Shown: one piece after another, positions 26,407-34,186 of the stretch
Numbering within the stretch: the first letter of the stretch is position 1
How the letters are laid out: each line of letters opens with the position of its first letter
Source: Bacteroides gallinarum DSM 18171 = JCM 13658
GTDB lineage: Bacteria > Bacteroidota > Bacteroidia > Bacteroidales > Bacteroidaceae
Direction of reading: 5' to 3'
NCBI RefSeq assembly: GCF_000374365.1
Contig: NZ_KB894143.1
Span: 1 to 56,131, forward strand
DNA length: 56,131 nucleotides
Position numbers and translations under genes: made by a program
The notes under the pieces: model-generated
The model's input: the letters and a program-made list of their open reading frames with translations, nothing else
What the model was told of the DNA's origin: nothing
Databases searched by the model: none

Positions 26407-27575
26407 TCCACTCCATGCGCCGTATGGATAAACCGCTTATTCGCTTCCTTCAACCGGAACAGGTTTAAAAGCATCAGCAGGAAAGAGCAAGGAACCCAGC
26501 AGACTGCTCTCAACAACCGCCACTGCCAATACCTGCGGGGAATGGCAAGTGCCAATGCCAACAGCAGCAGGATGAATATTCCCCACCATTTGCATGCCAA
26601 GGAGGGTACACATAGGGAATATGCGAGGGCTATGATGAACACAAAGCCCAGCAGTAGCACTCGGGAGAAGGAGATTTGCTGATAGAGCTTGTCGCAGAAG
26701 TCCCACTTCCTGTCGCGGATAGCGGGCAGCAGGTGGTTGGCGAACTCGAAGAAGCTGTAATATTGGGCGGACAACCAACGGCGGCGCTGTTGGTAGAAGT
26801 TGTTCGCTTTCTGTATTTTCTCGTCTTTGACGAGGGTATCGGGCAAATAATGGAAGTGCACACCTTTATAGAGGAGTTTCATCTCCAGCACGCGGTCGAA
26901 ACCGCCTACCGAGGTGTTGCTCATCATCGCATCGTAGAACAGGAGGTATTCGAATGCCATGCCCGAACCTATCAGGGCTGCCGACATGCCCAGGTTGGCG
27001 TGTCCCAAACGGAATATGGAGTTGTTTATCTCCTCGCTGACTGCGTCCAGGTAGGCCATGTCGGTATTCAGGTTCTTGGCTACCCGGTGTGTCTGTACCA
27101 CCCGGACACCGGCAACGGCAAAAGCGTTGTTGACCTCGGACAGGTAGGAAGGGGCGATGATGTTGTCGGCATCTATCACCAGGGCTATGTCGTAGTTGTC
27201 TTTATCCAGGTATTCAAGGGCGACTTTGAGGGATTTCGTATTAGTACTTTTTTCAAAGTCCACCTGGAGCAGTTTTATGGGGAGTGAGGACAAAGTGGCA
27301 TTCGTCCGGGGTTGCATGTGGTCTGATATTACCACGACATCGTATTTATCGTCCGGATAATCTTGTGCCAGGCAGGCGTGCACGGTAGGCAGGATTACCG
27401 CATCTTCGCGATAGGCGGCAATGAGTATCGCAAAGCGTTTGTGGTTTTTGGCGGGCGCGCTTGCAAAGGGTTTGCAGCGGCGCAACGATGCCAGGCTATA
27501 CACCAACAGATATAGCACATTTACTGCAAACAGTATGTATAGAAACCAATCGAGAATGTGTAATATGTGTTCCAA
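26403..27575 (-). CDS. Membrane-anchored family 2 glycosyltransferase
   Basis: A 390-residue protein with an N-terminal helix (about 10-28), a GT-A domain and two or three C-terminal helices. Motifs are ILIAAYREDAVIL, the metal site DADN in IALVIDADNII, SAALIGSGMAFE and an intact QRRRW for acceptor binding. It is the active-looking paralogue of the protein at 18357-19547. First gene of the minus-strand set, expressed from a promoter about 410 nt upstream. Confidence 0.92.
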   Translation of the reverse strand: MEHILHILDWFLYILFAVNVLYLLVYSLASLRRCKPFASAPAKNHKRFAILIAAYREDAVILPTVHACLAQDYPDDKYDVVVISDHMQPRTNATLSSLPIKLLQVDFEKSTNTKSLKVALEYLDKDNYDIALVIDADNIIAPSYLSEVNNAFAVAGVRVVQTHRVAKNLNTDMAYLDAVSEEINNSIFRLGHANLGMSAALIGSGMAFEYLLFYDAMMSNTSVGGFDRVLEMKLLYKGVHFHYLPDTLVKDEKIQKANNFYQQRRRWLSAQYYSFFEFANHLLPAIRDRKWDFCDKLYQQISFSRVLLLGFVFIIALAYSLCVPSLACKWWGIFILLLLALALAIPRRYWQWRLLRAVCWVPCSFLLMLLNLFRLKEANKRFIHTAHGVD

Positions 27576-27989
27576 AATCCACGTAATTTAACCCGGGTTG
27601 TTTATTCTTCGGAAGGCCTGCACGCAGGACATCCGTTACAAAGATACAAAAAACAGTGAGAGTTTGGATAATATCTACAAGAAAGGTGAAAAATAAAAAA
27701 AACGAGTAAGCTCTCCCGAACCCCTCGCCTCGTGTAAGAAAAGCCAAAAGGCTTTTCTTTTGCTTGCATCAAATTTGTTACCCGAAAACTAATCTTTTTT
27801 CTTTTTACCTTTAAAAAACAAACTTCAATTACCTCTTGAAAACAATTCTTAATGTTCTGATTTTACCTTTTTACCTAATACCTTTTTTCTAATTTCAGCT
27901 TATGAAAATAATTCAATCTTTTTACCTCTTAACTAATTACCTTTGTTACTGAAAACTTTGTTTATATCAGCAATTTCTCAATTGCATTG
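27576..27989 (-). other. Long purine-rich mRNA leader of the minus-strand glycosyltransferase genes
   Basis: Between the promoter at 27990-28020 and the start codon at 27575 the transcript would have a leader of roughly 400 nt. Its first 200 nt contain about nine AGGTAA-type motifs in a purine-rich context. It then has a perfect 10-bp hairpin (27736-27745 with 27750-27759) whose 3' side is T-rich. No reading frame was recognised. The arrangement resembles leaders under transcriptional or translational control. Confidence 0.55.
27736..27759 (-). terminator. Terminator-like hairpin in leader
   Basis: AAGAAAAGCC and GGCTTTTCTT pair perfectly over a 4-nt loop. On the minus strand it ends in TTTTCTTAC. 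It could be an attenuator inside the 400-nt leader of the glycosyltransferase transcript, about 160 nt before the start codon. Confidence 0.5.
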
Positions 27990-28020
27990 CAAAGGTAAGT
28001 GTTTTTTCCGTGTGCGCAAA
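27990..28020 (-). promoter_or_regulatory. Promoter of minus-strand exopolysaccharide genes
   Basis: -33 TTTG (28020..28017), 19-nt spacer, -7 TACCTTTG (27997..27990) on the minus strand: a full consensus match. It points at the glycosyltransferase-flippase set ending at 23852. Confidence 0.75.
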
Positions 28021-28139
28021 CAATCGGACAAAAAAGCGTATATCTTATAACATTGTTTTAGATATTAAACGTCGGTTTTACACTTGTAAACACTTAAAAG
28101 GCTGTCGCTGTGGTTTATCTGCGTGTGTCCTCCTTTTGC

Positions 28140-28350
28140 TTGCGGGGTATAAATGAGGGTATAATCTCCTTTTTTTGCCTACCGGGTATAAACGAAAGCA
28201 TGCCTCCTCTTTTTGCCTACCGGGTATAAACGAAAGCATAACTCCTCTTTCTGCCTGCCGGGTATAAACGAAAACATATCCTTCCTTTCGCCTGCCGAGA
28301 TAAATGAAAACATACCTCCTCTCCTTATCTGCCGGGTATAAACGAAACAA
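28140..28350. repeat. 38-bp tandem repeat, about six units
   Basis: Units beginning CCGGGTATAAACGAAAGCAT start at about 28143 (diverged), 28182, 28220, 28258, 28295 (diverged) and 28332, a regular 37-38-bp period with TCCTCTTTTTGCCTA between. The minus-strand open frame over them is a by-product of the repeat. It is not a CRISPR: repeats and spacers are not distinct and no cas genes are near. It lies between the KDPG aldolase terminator and the glycosyltransferase promoter. Confidence 0.8.
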
Positions 28351-28351
28351 A

Positions 28352-28379
28352 CCACCGAAGCACCGTAGTACTTCGATGG
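28352..28379 (-). terminator. Hairpin after KDPG aldolase
   Basis: CCACCGAAG (28352-28360) and CTTCGATGG (28371-28379) form a 9-bp stem with one mismatch; on the minus strand it is followed by TTTGTTTCG. It lies 45 nt beyond the aldolase stop and is the likely end of that transcript. Confidence 0.5.
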
Positions 28380-28423
28380 CTGTCCCCTTTAAACACCTTT
28401 AAACAAAATGAAATATTATATGA

Positions 28424-29092
28424 TTACTTTCTTGCTTCTGCAATGTATGCCAGGGCTTCCTTGCATTTTGCAGTAACATAAGCCCAATCTTCGGCAGCAA
28501 CCTTGTCGCCGGGGAAGAGCTTGGAGCCCATGCCTACGCAGAATACACCTGCCTTAATCCAAGCGGTCAGGTTTTCCTGTGTCGGTTCTACACCGCCGGT
28601 TACCATTAACTTAGACCAGGGCATCGGAGCCAGCAGGCCTTTAACGAGTTTCGTACCCAGCACGTCACCGGGGAATATCTTGCAGAGGTCGCAACCTACC
28701 TCTTGTGCGAAACCTACTTCCGAAACGCTTCCGCATCCCGGTGTGTAAGCCACCAGGCGACGGTTGCAAATCTTTGCGATTTCAGGATTGAACAACGGGC
28801 CTACAATGAAGTTAGCGCCTAATTGCAGGTACAGCGCCGCCGTAGCAGGGTCTACGATAGAGCCTACACCCATAGCCATTTCGGGACATTCCTTTGCTGC
28901 GAATTTTACGACTTCGGCAAATACTTCGTGGGCGAAGTCACCACGGTTGGTAAACTCGAATGCACGGACACCACCGTCATAACAGGCTTTCACTACTTTC
29001 TTTGCCACTTCTGCATCTTTGTGGTAGAATACAGGAACCATGCCGGTAGAACCTATCTTGTTCAATACGGCTATTTTATCAAATTTTGCCAT
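28424..29092 (-). CDS. eda: 2-keto-3-deoxy-6-phosphogluconate aldolase
   Basis: A 222-residue class I aldolase that splits KDPG into pyruvate and glyceraldehyde-3-phosphate. The catalytic Glu is in [10 protein letters not shown], the glycine-rich [15 protein letters not shown] is present, the Schiff-base Lys lies in [13 protein letters not shown], and [12 protein letters not shown] is the phosphate site. Length is normal. It follows KDG kinase by 132 nt on the same strand, giving the last two steps of hexuronate breakdown. Alternative substrates such as 2-keto-4-hydroxyglutarate are possible. Confidence 0.95.
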   Translation of the reverse strand: MAKFDKIAVLNKIGSTGMVPVFYHKDAEVAKKVVKACYDGGVRAFEFTNRGDFAHEVFAEVVKFAAKECPEMAMGVGSIVDPATAALYLQLGANFIVGPLFNPEIAKICNRRLVAYTPGCGSVSEVGFAQEVGCDLCKIFPGDVLGTKLVKGLLAPMPWSKLMVTGGVEPTQENLTAWIKAGVFCVGMGSKLFPGDKVAAEDWAYVTAKCKEALAYIAEARK

Positions 29093-29135
29093 TTTGCTAC
29101 GTTACAAATTAAAGTTATAATTCATTTTAGCTTAG

Positions 29136-29217
29136 GACAGAAGAACCAAAGAGCATCATATCGATTGGGTAGTACCCGTCATCTCCGGTAAAGAATATGT
29201 TCTTTTGTTCTTCTGTC
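29136..29217 (-). promoter_or_regulatory. Stable hairpin between kdgK and the aldolase gene
   Basis: 29136-29156 and 29197-29217 are inverted copies of 21 nt with two mismatches (core GACAGAAGAAC). The 40-nt loop holds a small GGGTAGTACCC hairpin. There is no U-run, so it may serve RNA processing or stability within the kdgK-aldolase transcript instead of full termination. Confidence 0.55.
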
Positions 29218-29224
29218 AAACGCT

Positions 29225-30250
29225 TTAGCGTTGAACACGACCGCTTGCGTCTCCTCCTGCCAGCGCTTCCACTTCTTCAACGGAAACGAGGTTGAAGTCG
29301 CCGTTGATAGTGTGCTTCAAGGCAGAAGCTGCTACTGCGAACTCGAGGGCTGCACCCTGGTTGGGCTTCGTAAGCAAGCCGTGGATGATACCGCCAGAGA
29401 AAGAGTCGCCTCCACCTACACGGTCGATAATGGGGTTGATGTCGTAACGTTTCGATTCGTAGAATTCCTCGCCGTTGTAAATCATCGCTTTCCAGCCGTT
29501 GTGCGTAGCAGAGAATGATTCGCGCAGGGTGGATATCACGTATTTGAAACCGAATTCCTTAGCCATTGCCTTGAAGATGCCTTTGTAGCCTTCCGCATCT
29601 GTCTTACCGCCTTCTACATCGGCATCGGGCTTGAAGCCGAGGCAGAGTTCGGCATCTTCTTCGTTGCCGATACAAACGTCTACGTACTGCATCAGGGGTT
29701 TCATAATGGACTGGGCTTTTTCTTTCGTCCAAAGTTTCTTACGGAAATTGAGGTCTACGGATACCGTAACGCCATGACGTTTGGCTGCTTCGCAAGCCAG
29801 GCGGGTCAGCTCGGCTGCTTTGTCGGAGATAGCAGGAGTGATGCCCGACCAATGGAACCAGTCCGCACCTTCCATGATAGCGTCAAAATCGAAATCTGCT
29901 GCATCGGCTTCAGCGATTGCAGAATGGGCGCGGTCGTATATAACCTTGCTGGGACGCATGGAAGCACCGGTTTCCAGATAGTAGATACCTACGCGGTCGC
30001 CGCCACGTGCGATGAAATCTGTCTTTACGCCATACTTGCGTAATGCGTTGACTGCCGACTGGCCGATTTCGTGTTTCGGCAATTTTGTTACAAAGTAAGC
30101 ATCATGGCCATAGTTGGCGCAGCTTACAGCAACGTTGGCCTCACCGCCACCATATACCACATCAAAAGAATCGGACTGTACGAAACGGGTGTTGCCCGGA
30201 GTGGACAGTCTCAACATAATCTCACCTAATGTAACGACTTTCTTTCCCAT
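29225..30250 (-). CDS. kdgK: 2-keto-3-deoxygluconate kinase (PfkB family)
   Basis: A 341-residue sugar kinase that phosphorylates KDG to KDPG. It has the PfkB start VVTLGEIMLRLSTPG, the substrate-side YGGGEANVAVSCANYG, and the catalytic Asp in DRVGGGDSFSGGIIHGLL. KDG rather than another sugar is inferred from the adjacent KDPG aldolase and altronate dehydratase. It is transcribed from a promoter that overlaps an operator shared with the divergent LacI gene. Confidence 0.94.
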   Translation of the reverse strand: MGKKVVTLGEIMLRLSTPGNTRFVQSDSFDVVYGGGEANVAVSCANYGHDAYFVTKLPKHEIGQSAVNALRKYGVKTDFIARGGDRVGIYYLETGASMRPSKVIYDRAHSAIAEADAADFDFDAIMEGADWFHWSGITPAISDKAAELTRLACEAAKRHGVTVSVDLNFRKKLWTKEKAQSIMKPLMQYVDVCIGNEEDAELCLGFKPDADVEGGKTDAEGYKGIFKAMAKEFGFKYVISTLRESFSATHNGWKAMIYNGEEFYESKRYDINPIIDRVGGGDSFSGGIIHGLLTKPNQGAALEFAVAASALKHTINGDFNLVSVEEVEALAGGDASGRVQR

Positions 30251-30380
30251 AATTCTATGTTTTTATTAAATATATGATTAAATTGCTTCTTTCAAATTGT
30301 CATATCAGCCTCTTTATGAGGTTAAACACTTGATACCATGCAGAGTAAACGAAATTATTGTTTGTTCTTCATAGCTTTCG

Positions 30381-30392
30381 TGTGCGGGCACA
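30381..30392. promoter_or_regulatory. LacI-type operator O1
   Basis: TGTGCGGGCACA is a 5-bp perfect inverted repeat around a 2-bp centre. It touches the -7 box of the kdgK promoter (30391-30398) and covers its predicted start. A second copy (O2) lies 82 bp away. Confidence 0.7.
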
Positions 30393-30420
30393 AAGATACA
30401 ACAATTTTCGTAATTACAAA
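30391..30420 (-). promoter_or_regulatory. kdgK promoter
   Basis: Minus-strand -33 TTTG (30420..30417), 18-nt spacer, -7 TATCTTTG (30398..30391). The start would fall inside operator O1, so repressor binding should block it. Confidence 0.75.
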
Positions 30421-30436
30421 AATTGTTATATATTTG
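30407..30436 (+). promoter_or_regulatory. lacI-family gene promoter
   Basis: -33 TTCG (30407-30410, one change from consensus), 18-nt spacer, -7 TATATTTG (30429-30436). It runs divergently from the kdgK promoter, and the two -33 regions interlock. Operator O2 lies 27 nt downstream of the -7 box. Confidence 0.7.
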
Positions 30437-30462
30437 TGTCGAAAATATTTAGATTATCAGTG

Positions 30463-30474
30463 TGTGCGAGCACA
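30463..30474. promoter_or_regulatory. LacI-type operator O2
   Basis: TGTGCGAGCACA repeats the TGTGC-NN-GCACA palindrome of O1, centre-to-centre 82 bp. It lies in the 5' leader of the regulator gene, 20 nt before its ATG, which suggests autoregulation and possible looping to O1. Confidence 0.7.
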
Positions 30475-30493
30475 AGAAACCATAAACAAGCCC

Positions 30494-31558
30494 ATGAATA
30501 CACCGGAAAGAATAAGGATTAAGGACATCGCCAAAATGGCTGATGTGTCGGTGGGAACCGTAGACCGCGTTATCCACGGACGCAGCGGAGTGTCGGAAGC
30601 CAGCCGCAAACGGGTGGAGGAGATTTTAGAGAAGTTGAACTATCAGCCCAATATGTATGCCAGTGCACTGGCATCGAACAAGAAGTATGCGTTTGCCTGC
30701 CTGTTGCCCCAGCATGAAACCGGGGAGTATTGGACGGAGGTGGAGAGCGGCATACAGGAGGCGCTGAGTACGTACTCGGACTTCAACATCACCGTGAAAC
30801 TGTCGTACTACGACCCTTACGACTACCATTCCTTCGACCGGGCTGCCCGCAGTATCGTGGAGCAGGAGCCCGACGGCGTGCTGTTCGCTCCCACGGCGCC
30901 GCAGTACACCGCTCCCTTCACCGGCGAGCTCGAAAAGCTGAATATACCTTATATATATATAGACTCGAATATCAAGGAGGCTCCCGCCCTCTCCTTTTTC
31001 GGGCAAAACTCGCACCAGAGCGGATATTTTGCCGCACGGATGCTGATGTTGCTTGCCGGCGAGGATGTGCGCGAGATTGTTATCTTCCGCAAGATAAACG
31101 AGGGTATCGTAGGCTCGAACCAGCAGGAACGGCGCGAAATCGGCTTCCGCGAATATATGCGGGAGCATCATCCCGCATGCCGCATCTGGGAACTGGACTT
31201 GCATGCCAAACGCGACGATGAGGACACGCAAATGCTGGACGATTTTTTCCGCATTCATCCCACCGTGAAGAACGGCATCACCTTCAACTCCAAAGCATAC
31301 ATCATCGGGGAATACCTGCAAAAGCACCGGAGGACAGATTTCAACCTCATGGGATATGACTTGCTGCAACGCAACGTGGACTGCCTGAAACAAGGGAGCA
31401 TCTTCTTCCTCATCGCCCAGCAACCCACCTTGCAGGGTTTCGACGGTATCAAGGCCTTGTGCGATTACCTGATATTGAAGAAGGAGGTGGCAAGGGAGAA
31501 TTTCATGCCGATTGACTTGCTGACGAAAGAGAATATAGAATACTATTATAATAAGTAA
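30494..31558 (+). CDS. LacI-family transcriptional regulator of hexuronate genes
   Basis: A 354-residue repressor. The helix-turn-helix and hinge are RIKDIAKMADVSVGTVDRVIHGRSGVSE in two parts (residues 6-33) followed by ASRKRVEEILEKLNYQPN; the rest is a periplasmic-binding-like ligand domain. The ATG at 30494 starts directly before the DNA-binding domain; an upstream in-frame start at 30338 would read through both operators. The divergent kdgK and the paired palindromes point to control of the KDG pathway, with KDG or a hexuronate as inducer (inferred). The last codons are reiterated downstream as tandem repeats. Confidence 0.93.
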   Translation: MNTPERIRIKDIAKMADVSVGTVDRVIHGRSGVSEASRKRVEEILEKLNYQPNMYASALASNKKYAFACLLPQHETGEYWTEVESGIQEALSTYSDFNITVKLSYYDPYDYHSFDRAARSIVEQEPDGVLFAPTAPQYTAPFTGELEKLNIPYIYIDSNIKEAPALSFFGQNSHQSGYFAARMLMLLAGEDVREIVIFRKINEGIVGSNQQERREIGFREYMREHHPACRIWELDLHAKRDDEDTQMLDDFFRIHPTVKNGITFNSKAYIIGEYLQKHRRTDFNLMGYDLLQRNVDCLKQGSIFFLIAQQPTLQGFDGIKALCDYLILKKEVARENFMPIDLLTKENIEYYYNK

Positions 31559-31680
31559 GGGAATACGGAATAACATTATAACAAGTAAGAGATATAAAAT
31601 ACCACTATAACAAGTAAGATAAAATAGAATACTATTATAATAAGTAAGAGCATATAGAATACCATTATAATAAGCAAATG
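31529..31680 (+). repeat. 30-bp tandem repeat seeded by the 3' end of the lacI gene
   Basis: The last nine codons and stop of the regulator (31529-31559, ending ACTATTATAATAAGTAAG) are followed by four degenerate copies: 31560-31589, 31590-31618, 31619-31648 and 31649-31680. Each copy keeps the AATAC-ATTATAA-AAGTAAG skeleton at a 29-31-bp period. The repeat therefore begins inside the coding sequence. Confidence 0.85.
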
Positions 31681-31757
31681 TTAGAATGACAGATAGTACA
31701 AACTGATTATACATTAATAAATGTTGAAATTCAGTTTATATCAGTAACGATGATATA

Positions 31758-31963
31758 GCGTAACCTAAGGCTGAAAGCCTTTTTATCTTATAGCCCGGGG
31801 TAACACCCCGGGAATACGAATATGAATAACATTGCGCCCTGTAAGGGCAAAATATTTGAAGATTAATCTTTTGCCCTTACAGGGCGCAGGGTTCCGGGAA
31901 CATTTATTCCCGGGGCGTTGCCCCGGGCTTAGAGATAAAAAGCCCTTCAGGCTTAGGTTATGC
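31758..31963. repeat. 206-bp nested inverted-repeat element
   Basis: The outer arms 31758-31817 and 31905-31963 are inverted copies (GCGTAACCTAAGGCTGAAAG against the complement of AGCCCTTCAGGCTTAGGTTA), each containing a small GC hairpin (AGCCCGGGG-CCCCGGG). Inside, 31832-31852 and 31869-31888 are inverted copies around TTGCGCCCTGTAAGGGCAAA. No reading frame. It has the build of a REP or MITE-type element between lacI and uxaA. Confidence 0.75.
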
Positions 31964-31984
31964 TTACTATAAAAACTTTCAACA

Positions 31985-32110
31985 CTTACTTGTTTAATAA
32001 GGTGGTAAGATGATAAAGCGATAAGGTAGAAGCGATAAAGTAGTAAGATAATAAGGCAATAAGATAGTAAGATAATAAAGTGATTAAAGTAATCAAGTAA
32101 TATTGAACGA
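31985..32110. repeat. Short degenerate repeats before altronate dehydratase
   Basis: About 120 bp of units like AAGATAATAAGG and GATAAAGCGATAAGGTAG, roughly 8-18 bp in period, purine-rich on the plus strand, reaching to about 20 nt before the uxaA start. No TGTGC operator or clear promoter was found here. Confidence 0.55.
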
Positions 32111-32131
32111 AACTAATTAAAACATATTCAT

Positions 32132-33622
32132 ATGGAAACAAAGTACCTGAAAATTAATCCTGCCGATAACGTTGCGGTGGCTATTGTCGCACTGCCGGCA
32201 GGTGAAAAGCTTATAGTAGACGGCAAGGAAATCGTCCTGAACGAAGATGTTCCTGCCGGACACAAGTTCGCCCTGAAAGATTTTGCAGAGGGTGAGAATG
32301 TGATTAAATACGGTTATCCTATCGGACATGCCCGCACTGCAAAGAAGCAGGGGGACTGGATGAACGAGAACAACATCAAAACCAATCTTGCCGGTTTGCT
32401 GGAATATACCTACAATCCGACCGAGGTAAGCCTGGATATCCCGCACAAAAACCTGACATTCAAAGGTTACCGCCGCAAGAACGGCGATGTGGGGGTACGC
32501 AACGAGATATGGATTATCCCTACGGTGGGCTGTGTAAACGGCATCGTTAACCAACTGGCAGAGGGGCTGCGCCGCGAAACCGGTGGCAAAGGGGTGGATG
32601 CAATCATGGCATATCCGCATAACTACGGCTGCTCGCAACTGGGTGATGACCACGAGAATACAAAAAAGATACTGCGTGATATGGCGCTGCATCCCAACGC
32701 CGGAGCCGTGCTTGTGGTAGGGCTGGGATGCGAAAACAACCAACCGGATGTGTTCCGCGAGTTTTTGGGTGAATACGATGCAGACCGCGTGAAGTTCATG
32801 GTAACGCAGAAAGTGGGCGATGAATACGAGGAAGGCATGAAGCTGCTGCGCGAGCTATACGAAAAGGCGAGCAAGGACGAGCGTGTGGATGTGCCTCTGA
32901 GCGAGCTGCGTGTAGGTCTGAAATGCGGCGGCTCCGACGGTTTCTCTGGTATTACCGCCAACCCGTTGCTGGGCAGGTTCTCCGATTTTCTCATTGCACA
33001 GGGCGGCACAAGCGTGCTGACGGAAGTGCCCGAGATGTTCGGTGCGGAGACAATCCTGATGAACCGCTGCCGTAACAAGGAGCTGTTCGAGGAAACCGTG
33101 AAGCTGATTAATGATTTCAAGGAATATTTCCTTTCGCACGGCGAACCGGTGGGAGAAAACCCGTCCCCGGGAAATAAGGCGGGTGGTATCTCCACGCTGG
33201 AGGACAAGGCATTAGGGTGTACCCAGAAATGCGGTAAGAGTTATGTGGAAGGTGTGCTTCCTTACGGCGAACGCCTGAAGGTGAAAGGTCTGAACCTGCT
33301 CTCCGCACCGGGAAACGACCTGGTTGCCGCCACTGCCCTGGCTTCGTGCGGATGCCACATGGTGCTGTTCACAACAGGGCGCGGAACGCCTTTCGGGACT
33401 TATGTGCCGACCATGAAGATTTCCACCAACTCCAATCTTGCCAAGAACAAACCGGGCTGGATAGATTTCAACGCCGGCGTTATCCTTGAAAACGAACCTA
33501 TGGAAAAGACTTGCGAGCGGTTTATCGAGTATATCATCCGTGTGGCAAGCGGCGAGTTCGTAAACAATGAAAAGAAAGGATACAAGGAAATCGCCATTTT
33601 CAAAACAGGTGTAACTTTATAA
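32132..33622 (+). CDS. uxaA: Altronate dehydratase
   Basis: A 496-residue enzyme that dehydrates D-altronate to 2-keto-3-deoxygluconate, the substrate of KdgK. The N-terminal 95 residues form the SAF-like domain; the rest is the UxaA core with GYRRKNGDVGVRNEIWIIPTV in parts, YPHNYGCSQLGDDHENT, VVGLGCENNQ, GLKCGGSDGFSGITANP and TTGRGTPFG. Length is normal. It shares the plus strand with the LacI regulator 573 bp upstream. Uronate isomerase and tagaturonate reductase are not in the window. Confidence 0.96.
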   Translation: METKYLKINPADNVAVAIVALPAGEKLIVDGKEIVLNEDVPAGHKFALKDFAEGENVIKYGYPIGHARTAKKQGDWMNENNIKTNLAGLLEYTYNPTEVSLDIPHKNLTFKGYRRKNGDVGVRNEIWIIPTVGCVNGIVNQLAEGLRRETGGKGVDAIMAYPHNYGCSQLGDDHENTKKILRDMALHPNAGAVLVVGLGCENNQPDVFREFLGEYDADRVKFMVTQKVGDEYEEGMKLLRELYEKASKDERVDVPLSELRVGLKCGGSDGFSGITANPLLGRFSDFLIAQGGTSVLTEVPEMFGAETILMNRCRNKELFEETVKLINDFKEYFLSHGEPVGENPSPGNKAGGISTLEDKALGCTQKCGKSYVEGVLPYGERLKVKGLNLLSAPGNDLVAATALASCGCHMVLFTTGRGTPFGTYVPTMKISTNSNLAKNKPGWIDFNAGVILENEPMEKTCERFIEYIIRVASGEFVNNEKKGYKEIAIFKTGVTL

Positions 33623-33811
33623 AAACGGAAGAAAGGCGGTTGCCCGGGGTTGCGGGAATGATATATCCAATTCACCAAAACATTTTCCGGGCTTACAGAC
33701 ACATAATAGTTTATAGTGCCCTTATATTTGAAAACAGAATTCAGATATAAAAGAACTTATAACTGAATCCCGTTTTCATTTACACAAAATTATGGACAGT
33801 GCTAAATAAGG
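33623..33811. other. Intergenic stretch after uxaA
   Basis: Gene-free DNA leading into the MITE-like element at 33812. I see no promoter or terminator of quality in it. Confidence 0.4.
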
Positions 33812-33989
33812 CGGTGTGTCAAAACAAAAATGACTACTCTTTAGGTTACAGATTGTAACTATAATACCCGAAAGGGTCGTATCAAGCTCCGTTTTGAGTA
33901 ATGATACGACCCTTTCTTTAGTCTTTTAGAGTGCTCGAATTTCAAGTTAAAAGTTCATCTTTTCAAAAATCGAGCTTTGACACACTCCT
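33812..33989. repeat. MITE-like dispersed repeat, copy A
   Basis: About 178 bp with terminal inverted repeats GTGTGTCAAA (33814-33823) and TTTGACACAC (33977-33986) and an internal hairpin formed by AAAGGGTCGTATCA (33881-33894) and TGATACGACCCTTT (33902-33915). A related copy is at 37704-37945: GGTGYGTCAAAAC, GTTACAGATWGTAACT, the GTATCA hairpin and AAAGTTCATYTTYTC occur in the same order. No reading frame. It is probably mobilised in trans or is a relic. Confidence 0.7.
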
Positions 33990-34150
33990 TACCTTCATCA
34001 TCGGCGGACGAGCGAAAACACCCCTACTCTATAAAGGTAAGGGTTTCCTTGAACTTTTATGTGTGCTTTTCCCTATCTTTGAACCATTAGAAACAGTCGA
34101 GGAACCCGCGAAACGCAGCCTTATCGGGTTGTGATTTGCTTTCATTTTAG

Positions 34151-34158
34151 TATCTTTG
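34151..34158 (+). promoter_or_regulatory. nhaC promoter -7 box
   Basis: TATCTTTG matches the -7 consensus; GTTG at 34128-34131 is a weak -33 at 19-nt spacing. The resulting leader would be about 190 nt and mostly made of tandem repeats. Confidence 0.55.
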
Positions 34159-34186
34159 CAAGGAATTATCAGGAATATCGCTTTTA

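Noticed and set aside
28078..28350. 90-codon minus-strand open frame over the 38-bp repeats
   Set aside because: It is periodic because the DNA is repetitive, has no ribosome-binding site and no family resemblance.
28140..28350. Possible CRISPR array
   Set aside because: Units are contiguous and degenerate without unique spacers, and there are no cas genes.
30338..30493. Extended N-terminus of the LacI protein
   Set aside because: The DNA there holds both promoters and operators; LacI proteins start directly at the helix-turn-helix.
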